DNA of 23,024 bases from M2408 sp044348665 (GTDB lineage Bacteria; Bacteroidota; Bacteroidia; Flavobacteriales_D; Crocinitomicaceae), in NCBI GenBank assembly GCA_044348665.1, contig JBIKSI010000045.1, forward strand, positions 1 through 23,024. The letters are read 5' to 3'. Within the stretch, counting starts at the first letter, position 1. Every line of letters begins with the position of its first letter. A program made the translations under genes and the position numbers. Under the pieces are notes generated by a model that worked only from the letters and a program-made list of their open reading frames with translations, ran no database searches and had not been told where the DNA came from. This document shows, piece by piece, positions 14,178 through 20,061 of this stretch.

Positions 14178-15149
14178 TTATTTTTCTCGTGTTATCGTAT
14201 AATTCACCAATGAAACAAGTGCGTTTTTCGCAATTGAATCTGGAATATCTTTGACCAATTCAAGTGCTTCAACAATGATTTCATTCATTCTTTTTTGTGC
14301 GTAAGAAATCCCGCCCGATTCAACCACTAATTGCACAGCACGTCGCACGAATTTAGAGTCTTCGTTTTTATTTTTAACAATATAAATTAGCTCTTTTTTC
14401 ACCTCATTACTTCCATTCGCAAGGGCGTAAATTAAAGGTAAAGTCATCTTTCGTTCACGAATATCCAAGCCTGTTGGTTTACCGATGTCATTATCAGTAC
14501 CATAATCAAAAATATCGTCTTTGATTTGAAAAGCTAAACCTACAAGTTCACCAAACTTCCGCATGCTTGCGCTTTTATCTTCTCGATCTACAGACGCAGC
14601 TGCAGCTTCACAAACGGTTGCAATTAAGGAACCTGTTTTCTGACGAATGATTTCAAAATAAATTTCTTCCGTAATGTCTAATTTTCGTGCTTTTTCGATT
14701 TGAAGTAATTCTCCTTCACTCATATCTTGCACTGCTTTGGAAATTATTTCAAGTAAACGGTAATTTTGATTTTCAACCGATAGCAACAATATTTTTGAGA
14801 GCATAAAATCTCCTACCAAAACAGCTACCTTATTTTTCCACAACGCATTCACTGAAAAAAAACCTCTACGTTCATTCGCATCGTCTACAACATCATCATG
14901 TACAAGAGTTGCCGTATGCAAAAGTTCAACCAAAGAGGCAGCTTGATAGGTTTTATCATTCACCTCACCCAGCATTTTTGCAGTTAAGAACAAAAACATG
15001 GGACGAATTTGCTTTCCTTTTCGTTTGATAATATAATGCGTGATTTTATCTAAAAGCGCCACATCAGACTTCATATTTTCTTGAAACCTGATTTCAAATT
15101 CTTTCATTTCACCTTCAATTGGTGCTAATATTTCTTCGACGCTCATCAT
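14178..15149 (-). CDS. Long-chain polyprenyl diphosphate synthase (IspB-like)
   Basis: A trans-isoprenyl diphosphate synthase that condenses isopentenyl diphosphate onto an allylic primer; length and motifs suit an octaprenyl/heptaprenyl-type enzyme that supplies the quinone side chain. The 323-residue product has GKQIRP (45-50), the first aspartate-rich motif LVHDDVVDD (82-90), the following RRG (94-96), GDFMLSK (113-119) and the second motif QIKDDIFDY (208-216) with the GKPTGLD loop (223-229). The residues ahead of the first motif (LLHTA) are small, consistent with long chains. A role as GGPP synthase for the carotenoids nearby cannot be fully excluded but looks less likely. Two Met codons open the frame. 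A perfect TATATTTG element precedes the start. Confidence 0.88.
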   Translation of the reverse strand: MMSVEEILAPIEGEMKEFEIRFQENMKSDVALLDKITHYIIKRKGKQIRPMFLFLTAKMLGEVNDKTYQAASLVELLHTATLVHDDVVDDANERRGFFSVNALWKNKVAVLVGDFMLSKILLLSVENQNYRLLEIISKAVQDMSEGELLQIEKARKLDITEEIYFEIIRQKTGSLIATVCEAAAASVDREDKSASMRKFGELVGLAFQIKDDIFDYGTDNDIGKPTGLDIRERKMTLPLIYALANGSNEVKKELIYIVKNKNEDSKFVRRAVQLVVESGGISYAQKRMNEIIVEALELVKDIPDSIAKNALVSLVNYTITREK

Positions 15150-15157
15150 TTGAATTA

Positions 15158-15165
15158 CAAATATA
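15158..15165 (-). promoter_or_regulatory. Candidate -7 element for the polyprenyl synthase gene
   Basis: TATATTTG on the minus strand perfectly fits TAnnTTTG and ends 8 nt before the first ATG of the gene (15149), predicting a leader of only a few nucleotides. The region upstream (15166-15239) lacks a clear -33 TTG. Confidence 0.4.
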
Positions 15166-15239
15166 CGAAACGTTTAGAAAGTAGGAATTGTTTTAAAATA
15201 GATTTGAGAAAAATTGTGAAATAGAAACATCTTTTGAAC

Positions 15240-15635
15240 TCAAGTTTCCCTCGTTTCATACAATTCAATCGGCAAACCATCTGGATCTTGGAAAAAAGTA
15301 AATTTTTTGTCTGTAAACTCATCCACGCAAGGCTTTTCACAAATCACATTTTTTTGTTTCAATGCAAGAATTTCCTCCTCCAAATTTTTAACTTCAAAGG
15401 CTAAATGTCTTAAACCACAGGCTTCCGGTTTAGAAGTTCTTGCAGGTGGATTTGGAAAAGAAAAAAGCTCAAGTAAATAAATTCCATTCAGACATAAATC
15501 TAGTTTATAGGAATTTCTCTCTGCACGAAAAACTTCTTGTTGTACCGTAAAACCTAAAACGTAAGTGTAAAACTCTTTTGATTTCTCGTAATTAGAACAA
15601 ATAATTGCTAGGTGATGTAATTTTTTGAGTTTCAC
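15240..15635 (-). CDS. gloA2: VOC-family protein GloA2/YaeR-like
   Basis: A 131-residue vicinal-oxygen-chelate protein very like E. coli YaeR (GloA2, also called SMU0508-like gloxylase), a glyoxalase-I relative whose substrate is not settled. The likely metal ligands His8, Glu56, His77 and Glu124 are all present (LHHLAII, LLELFSF, GLRHLAF, PIELYE), and the SKPEACGLRHLAF and FTFFQDPDG segments are distinctive. The start is GTG at 15633-15635, whose bases overlap the TGA of the upstream small membrane protein (GTGA), so the two are translationally coupled. A gap of 90 nt separates it from the polyprenyl synthase gene. Confidence 0.9.
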   Translation of the reverse strand: MKLKKLHHLAIICSNYEKSKEFYTYVLGFTVQQEVFRAERNSYKLDLCLNGIYLLELFSFPNPPARTSKPEACGLRHLAFEVKNLEEEILALKQKNVICEKPCVDEFTDKKFTFFQDPDGLPIELYETRET

Positions 15636-15838
15636 TTAAACCAAGATTTAAAAATTCGATGGTAAAAAGGCAAAATCACATACACAACCATTGGAACAGC
15701 AATGATGGTCAAACAAAAGGTCTTAAGAGGGATTGGGAATTCCTGAATAAATTCTCCCAAAAGATAAAAAAGAATGGTTATCAAAGGGTAAATTGCCAAC
15801 CAAATCAGGAAAGCACGTTTGTGTTTTTCGTTTTTCAT
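15632..15838 (-). CDS. Small two-TM membrane protein
   Basis: A 68-residue protein starting MKNEKHKRAFLIWLAIYP. Two hydrophobic helices (about residues 10-27 and 40-58) are separated by a short loop with EFIQEFPIPLK, and the C-terminus is basic (HRIFKSWFK), so it is an inner-membrane protein with both ends in the cytosol. Such small proteins are common in Bacteroidota and have no known role that I can name. I chose ATG 15836-15838; a TTG three codons upstream (15845-15847) lies inside the promoter element and is unlikely. Its stop overlaps the GTG of gloA2 by 4 nt, placing both in one operon. Confidence 0.78.
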   Translation of the reverse strand: MKNEKHKRAFLIWLAIYPLITILFYLLGEFIQEFPIPLKTFCLTIIAVPMVVYVILPFYHRIFKSWFK

Positions 15839-15844
15839 GGATTG

Positions 15845-15852
15845 CAAAAGTA
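15845..15852 (-). promoter_or_regulatory. Candidate -7 element of the small membrane protein-gloA2 operon
   Basis: TACTTTTG on the minus strand is a perfect TAnnTTTG match ending 6 nt before the chosen ATG (15838), so the transcript would be nearly leaderless. The rest of the 279-nt gap up to 16117 is AT-rich, and I see no gene or clear RNA structure in it. Confidence 0.45.
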
Positions 15853-16117
15853 TAAATTTTTGATTTATTAGTTGAAAAATAAACAGGTTTGGGAAGGCCT
15901 AAGTGTAAAACGCAACATTTTTAATTGGTAATTAACACAGAACATCAGGTTCATAGTAAAAGTACAACTTTCCTCATGCCATAAATTGAAAGCTACAAAA
16001 AAAATTCAATTATTCTTTCGCTTTTTTTCCATTTTATTTAAGGCATTTCATTACGAAATATCAAATTCTATTTTAACATAAAAAAGGGAAATAAATAAGA
16101 TGCATAACACGCTGTGT

Positions 16118-16540
16118 TTATAATTCAAATACTAATAGCAAGGTGTACCTCAACACTTTTCCTATTGACATCAAAATCATACTTTTCCAAAAAGGAGCAT
16201 TTAAAAAACCGAGAGCGAGGAGCATTGGGTCTCCGATGAAAGGAATCCACGAAAAAAATGCAGCCAAAAAACCATATTTCTGCGCATAATTAAATGCCTT
16301 ACCATGTTTGTTTATTTTGAAAAACTTGTTGCTAAAAAAACCCAAAAGGTAATTTGTGAAACCTCCTAAACAATTACCCAAACTTGCAATAAACAAAACT
16401 TCACTTGTGGAAAAAGTACTTTCGTTTAAAAACCATAAAAAGACAAGTTCTGAACTAAGTGGTAAAATGGTGGCAGACAAAAAACACAATAAAAAAAGCC
16501 CTAATAAACCGTACGTTTCAAAAAATGAAACATCAAACAT
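16118..16540 (-). CDS. YqaA-family (DedA/SNARE-associated) membrane protein
   Basis: A 140-residue inner-membrane protein of the YqaA branch of the DedA superfamily. Signs are FLLCFLSATILPLSSELVF (about 16-34), the re-entrant GNCLGGFTNYLLGF (55-68), then KYGFLAAFFSWIPFIGDPM (88-106) and a final helix FWKSMILMSIGKVLRYTLLL. The usual Pro and Gly residues are in place. DedA relatives are linked to lipid carrier recycling and membrane homeostasis; the role of YqaA is not established. Its ATG overlaps the end of the omega-amidase gene by 8 nt, so it is the last gene of a three-gene operon. Length matches small YqaA members. Confidence 0.85.
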   Translation of the reverse strand: MFDVSFFETYGLLGLFLLCFLSATILPLSSELVFLWFLNESTFSTSEVLFIASLGNCLGGFTNYLLGFFSNKFFKINKHGKAFNYAQKYGFLAAFFSWIPFIGDPMLLALGFLNAPFWKSMILMSIGKVLRYTLLLVFEL

Positions 16541-17306
16541 CTTGCAGAAAATTTAAGCTACTACGAATTTCTTCCAAACTATCTTTGCTTAAGCTAAGCT
16601 CAATTACCTTTTCTTGAAACGCAAAATCTGCACTCAATTTTTCTCCATAGGGTGAATATACTGCCGAATCACCAGAATAAGTTAAGCTCTTTGCATCCTC
16701 CCCTACTCGATTTAAACCAATCAAAAAACACTGATTCTCAATTGCACGAGCTTGCAATAATGCTTTCCAATGTGCGGCTCTTTTTTCAGGCCAATTGGCA
16801 ACATATAAGCAGAGGTCGTAATCAATTACGTTCTGCTTAATTCGATTTCTACTCACTTCAGGAAAACGTAAATCAAAACAAATTTGCAAATTTATTTTCC
16901 AGTTTTTGTAGTCAACAATAACTTGTTTTTCGCCTGCACTGAAAAATAAATCTTCCTTCGCCAAAGTAAATAATTTACGTTTATCGTAAAAATGAACTGT
17001 TCCATTTGGTTCTACAAAAACTCCACGATTAAAATATTTCTCTCCTTCCTTTGCGATAAATGAAGTATAAATAGCTGATTTTTTGTTGTTTGCTGTTTTC
17101 TTTAACCAAGTTAAGGCAAGTGAATCAGAACAATTTTCTGCTAATTCTTCTGTATTCATACTAAATGCTGTATGAAACATTTCTGGCAAAAGAATCAAAT
17201 CTGTTTCTTCAATTGTTTGCAAAAGAGAATCATAGTGAACCAAGTTTTTTTGCTTGTCCTCCCAAAATTGTTGACACTGAACCAAACTTACTTTTAAATG
17301 CGACAT
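16533..17306 (-). CDS. Omega-amidase (nitrilase superfamily, YafV/Nit2-like)
   Basis: A 257-residue C-N hydrolase that would hydrolyse 2-oxoglutaramate (and 2-oxosuccinamate) to 2-oxoglutarate and ammonia. The nitrilase triad is complete: Glu42 (LLPEMF), Lys109 (YDKRKLF) and Cys143 (QICFDLRFPE); RAAHWKALLQARAIEN and LNRVG are typical of the YafV type, which is close to 'amidohydrolase' and Nit2 proteins. The neighbour is decisive: its start overlaps the 3' end of a glutamine/methionine-type aminotransferase gene by 13 nt. That pairing is known as the glutaminase II (glutamine transaminase plus omega-amidase) route, also used in methionine salvage. The product pulls the reversible transamination forward by removing 2-oxoglutaramate. 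Confidence 0.88.
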   Translation of the reverse strand: MSHLKVSLVQCQQFWEDKQKNLVHYDSLLQTIEETDLILLPEMFHTAFSMNTEELAENCSDSLALTWLKKTANNKKSAIYTSFIAKEGEKYFNRGVFVEPNGTVHFYDKRKLFTLAKEDLFFSAGEKQVIVDYKNWKINLQICFDLRFPEVSRNRIKQNVIDYDLCLYVANWPEKRAAHWKALLQARAIENQCFLIGLNRVGEDAKSLTYSGDSAVYSPYGEKLSADFAFQEKVIELSLSKDSLEEIRSSLNFLQDV

Positions 17307-18421
17307 AGTTTTTTTGCTGCTTGAATTAAAGTATCATTATCTTTTGCAAAACATAAACGTATTACATTACGTTCTGCTCCATTGTTGTAAAATACCGACA
17401 TCGGAATTGCTGCAACTCCATGCTCTTTTACTAATCGTTCACAAAATGCCACATCGTTTTCAGTAGAAATTTCAGAATAGTCTAAGGCTTGAAAAAAAGA
17501 TCCTTCAGAAGGTAAAATCTTAAAGCGACTTTCCTTCAACAAGCTTTGCAAAAAATCACGTTTTTCTTTGTAAAACTCACCCAAAGTGGAAACGTCAACT
17601 TCTTGTAAGTAATCTGCCAAACATTGTTGCGCCAAACTATTTACACAAAAAACTAAAAATTGATGTACTTTTTTTATTTCGTTCATGATTTTTTCTGAAC
17701 TCACTATATTTCCAATTTTCCATCCAGTAATGTGAAAACTTTTGCCGAAAGATGAAACAATTATGCTTCGTTCAAATAATTCAGGAATTGTATTTATGGA
17801 AATGTGTTTTTCTTCAAAAGTAATGTATTCATACACCTCATCCGAAAGCAAAAATACCTGATCATTTTTCAACAAAATTCGTTTCAACTGCTCTATGTCT
17901 TCTTGAGTAAAAATTTTCCCAGAAGGATTATGAGGGTTATTAATAATCAATAACTTAGTTTTACTTGTAAAGGCATTTTCTACCTTATCCCACTTGATAG
18001 TGAAATCATTTTCCATGGCAACATGAACACATTTTCCACCAGCTAAATCAACTGCTGGAGCGTAACAATCGTAAGCTGGATCAATGATCACTACCTCATC
18101 TTCTGGAAAAATCAAAGCTTGAATCGTGGTAAATATGGCTTGTGTTGCGCCAGCGGTAATCAATACTTCGTTATTGCTAATCGTTCTTTGGTAACTCTTT
18201 TGAGTAAGAATTTTTACTTGTTCCAAAAGCATTAAATTTCCTGCCATTGGTGCATACTGATGAACATTTTTACGTGCATTTTTTTCAACTAATTCAATTA
18301 ATTGTTCATCAACAGAGAAATTTGGAAATCCTTGAGCTAAATTAATGGCACCGTAATCCAAAGCCATTTTGGACATCGTAGTGAAAATGGTGGTTCCTAC
18401 CTCTGGAAGTTTTGATTTCAT
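17294..18421 (-). CDS. PLP aminotransferase, methionine/glutamine type (YbdL-like)
   Basis: A 375-residue class I/II fold-type-I aminotransferase resembling YbdL methionine aminotransferase and the kynurenine/glutamine transaminases K. It has NLAQGFPNF (27-35), the tyrosine-bearing QYAPMAGN (55-62), NNPHNPSG (161-168), the cofactor Asp/Tyr segment LSDEVYEY (192-199), and the PLP lysine Lys227 in SSFGKSFHITGWKIG. The C-terminal Arg that binds the substrate carboxylate is in NVIRLCF. It most likely transaminates 2-oxo acids such as 4-methylthio-2-oxobutanoate using glutamine; the substrate preference is inferred from family and the overlapping omega-amidase gene. First gene of an overlapping three-gene operon, with a perfect TAAATTTG element 24 nt upstream. 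Confidence 0.88.
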   Translation of the reverse strand: MKSKLPEVGTTIFTTMSKMALDYGAINLAQGFPNFSVDEQLIELVEKNARKNVHQYAPMAGNLMLLEQVKILTQKSYQRTISNNEVLITAGATQAIFTTIQALIFPEDEVVIIDPAYDCYAPAVDLAGGKCVHVAMENDFTIKWDKVENAFTSKTKLLIINNPHNPSGKIFTQEDIEQLKRILLKNDQVFLLSDEVYEYITFEEKHISINTIPELFERSIIVSSFGKSFHITGWKIGNIVSSEKIMNEIKKVHQFLVFCVNSLAQQCLADYLQEVDVSTLGEFYKEKRDFLQSLLKESRFKILPSEGSFFQALDYSEISTENDVAFCERLVKEHGVAAIPMSVFYNNGAERNVIRLCFAKDNDTLIQAAKKLCRI

Positions 18422-18445
18422 GCACTTTTATTTTTGTTTGAAAAA

Positions 18446-18453
18446 CAAATTTA
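18446..18453 (-). promoter_or_regulatory. Candidate -7 element for the aminotransferase operon
   Basis: TAAATTTG on the minus strand is a perfect TAnnTTTG, in the 46-nt gap between the GT4 stop and the aminotransferase ATG. It overlaps a 7-bp inverted repeat with a 3-nt loop (18433-18439 and 18443-18449), which might be an operator or just AT-rich chance. Confidence 0.4.
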
Positions 18454-18467
18454 AACAGAATTTCAAG

Positions 18468-19568
18468 TTATTGTAATAATAATTGCTTTTTTATCTCCTC
18501 CATAACAGAATGAATCGCAAAGTTCTCCAATTGTGAAAAATTGATTTCTTCCTTTAATTTCGTTCCATTTTTTAACTGAAAATCAATGGCCTCAGCCAAA
18601 CTCCTTGGATTTTCACTTTCAAAAGCAAATGTTCCACTTAAATTTTGAAGCAATTCCTTTGTACCTCCAGCATTTGAAGCAATCAGTGGCGTTCCTGAAG
18701 CCAAAGCCTCAATGGAAACCATGCCAAAAGTTTCTGATTTGGAAGCCATTATACAGAAATCTAAGGATTTGTAAAAAAAAATATTTTCACGCTCAAAAGG
18801 CACAAAAACTACCTGTTTTTCCAAGTTGTTTTCATGTTTAAACAATTCTATTTCAGAAAGATAATCTGATTTTTCATCCAAAGTTGGATTTCCTTTAAAG
18901 CAAATAAACACATTCGGATTCGCTAATATTTTTAGAGCTTTCAAAAACAACAATTGTCCTTTGTGTGGATCAATTCTTCCAATTAGACCAAGAATTACTT
19001 TGTCTTGAGGTAAATTTAAATGTTTTCTTGCCTCCTCTTGCGAAATTTCTTGCGCAAAATATTCCAAATCCAAAGCGGGAGGAATTACTTTTATCTGATT
19101 AATAGGAAACTTTGTTCTTTCCAAAACTTGCTTTTTCAAAAATTCGGTTGAGCAAACCCAAGCATCAATTTTTTTAAATCGTGCAGTATGCAAAAAATCT
19201 TTTTTGTTAACTCCCAACTGCATTTCCATGAAATAAGTCAAGTGAAATTTTTTGGAAGAAAAAGTTTTTGCAATGGACGCAATGTTCAAATCTTTCGGAC
19301 TTCGGAGAAAAAGGTGAGAAATTTTATGCGTTTTCAAAAGTTTTTTGAATTTCAATCCTGCGAAAAAATACTTGTACCGATGATGTTCTTGAATGTTGAC
19401 TACTTCAATATTGTTTTTCAAACTTTCTTTTTCTATTGGACTATTATTTCTACAAAAAAAAAGCACATCGAAACCTTCATTTTTAAGGTACAGAGCGTTA
19501 TTGAGGTGATTCATTTCCAATCCTCCCCAAGCATTCGTGCCACACAAAAAAGCAATTTTATTAGTCAA
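18468..19568 (-). CDS. GT4 glycosyltransferase
   Basis: A 366-residue GT-B enzyme for lipopolysaccharide or capsule sugar transfer on the cytosolic membrane face. Motifs: the N-terminal strand IAFLCGTNAWGGLE (5-18), whose glycine loop contacts the nucleotide sugar, LIGRIDPHKGQ (195-205), and SETFGMVSIEALASGTPLIASNAGGTKELL (278-307), containing the Glu279-x7-Glu287 pair. The start appears to be TTG at 19566-19568: the next in-frame stop is four codons upstream, and the first ATG (Met19) would delete the essential glycine loop. Donor and acceptor are unknown. It stands alone between the aminotransferase operon and the divergent small-protein/polA pair, unlike the clustered glycosyltransferases at the start of the window. 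Confidence 0.87.
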   Translation of the reverse strand: MTNKIAFLCGTNAWGGLEMNHLNNALYLKNEGFDVLFFCRNNSPIEKESLKNNIEVVNIQEHHRYKYFFAGLKFKKLLKTHKISHLFLRSPKDLNIASIAKTFSSKKFHLTYFMEMQLGVNKKDFLHTARFKKIDAWVCSTEFLKKQVLERTKFPINQIKVIPPALDLEYFAQEISQEEARKHLNLPQDKVILGLIGRIDPHKGQLLFLKALKILANPNVFICFKGNPTLDEKSDYLSEIELFKHENNLEKQVVFVPFERENIFFYKSLDFCIMASKSETFGMVSIEALASGTPLIASNAGGTKELLQNLSGTFAFESENPRSLAEAIDFQLKNGTKLKEEINFSQLENFAIHSVMEEIKKQLLLQ

Positions 19569-19719
19569 AATAAATTCTCAAAAAAGATTAATATTCTGTT
19601 CAAAAAACACAAAATCAAAAATAATAAATCCAATACTATCCTTTTTATGATTTTTGCAGTTAATTCTGCCATAAAGATAAAAAATCATAGCGTAGAATCA
19701 TTATTTTCAAGAAAAAATG

Positions 19720-19727
19720 TATTTTTG
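19720..19727 (+). promoter_or_regulatory. Candidate -7 element just upstream of the 97-aa gene
   Basis: TATTTTTG perfectly fits TAnnTTTG and ends only 4 nt before the ATG at 19732, predicting a leaderless or almost leaderless transcript. The 163-nt divergent gap (19569-19731) must also hold the GT4 promoter; I see no strong element for it. Confidence 0.45.
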
Positions 19728-19731
19728 AGGA

Positions 19732-20025
19732 ATGAAAAAACCAATCTTTTTATATTTCATTCTTGTTTTAGTCGTTGCTTCCATTTTATGTTTTTTTCCA
19801 ATTAATTTGTTTGATGGTGAAATTCAATTTAAACATGGAATTCAAGAATATACCGTGCAAGAAAAATTAAGTTTGTCTTATTTTTTAGGTATCGGAGCAA
19901 GTCCTACTGAAACTAAAGGTGTAGTGAATTTTTATTTGCTGCCGATCGGTTATTTGTTGGCTTTTTTAATGATTTTCATGCTTCCAGCAATCATTACTTA
20001 CCGTATCAAATTGAAAAAAAAATAG
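19732..20025 (+). CDS. Small two-TM membrane protein upstream of polA
   Basis: A 97-residue protein, MKKPIFLYFILVLVV..., with one helix at about 5-23 and a second at about 66-90 (FYLLPIGYLLAFLMIFMLPAI), an extracytoplasmic central part of about 40 residues (FDGEIQFKHGIQEYTV, GIGASPTETKG), and a basic C-terminus (RIKLKKK). I do not recognise a family. It is read in the same direction as polA, 36 nt upstream, so the two may share a transcript, although nothing suggests a shared function. A promoter-like TATTTTTG adjoins its ATG. Confidence 0.72.
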   Translation: MKKPIFLYFILVLVVASILCFFPINLFDGEIQFKHGIQEYTVQEKLSLSYFLGIGASPTETKGVVNFYLLPIGYLLAFLMIFMLPAIITYRIKLKKK

Positions 20026-20061
20026 TATTTTTATTCCTCTAAATATAACTCTCATTCAGCT

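Noticed and set aside
14178..15149. Polyprenyl synthase as the GGPP synthase of the carotenoid pathway (CrtE)
   Set aside because: Length, first-motif context and separation from the carotenoid genes suit a long-chain quinone-type synthase better; the dual role could not be supported.
16106..16120. AACAC-AGC-GTGTT hairpin at the end of the YqaA gene as a terminator
   Set aside because: The stem is 5 bp with a 3-nt loop overlapping the stop codon, and the following T-richness is poor on the minus strand.
19188..19805. Long + strand ORF of 205 codons running through the GT4 gene
   Set aside because: It is antisense to a gene with clear GT4 motifs, and its translation is a Phe/Lys-rich low-complexity string without domain features.
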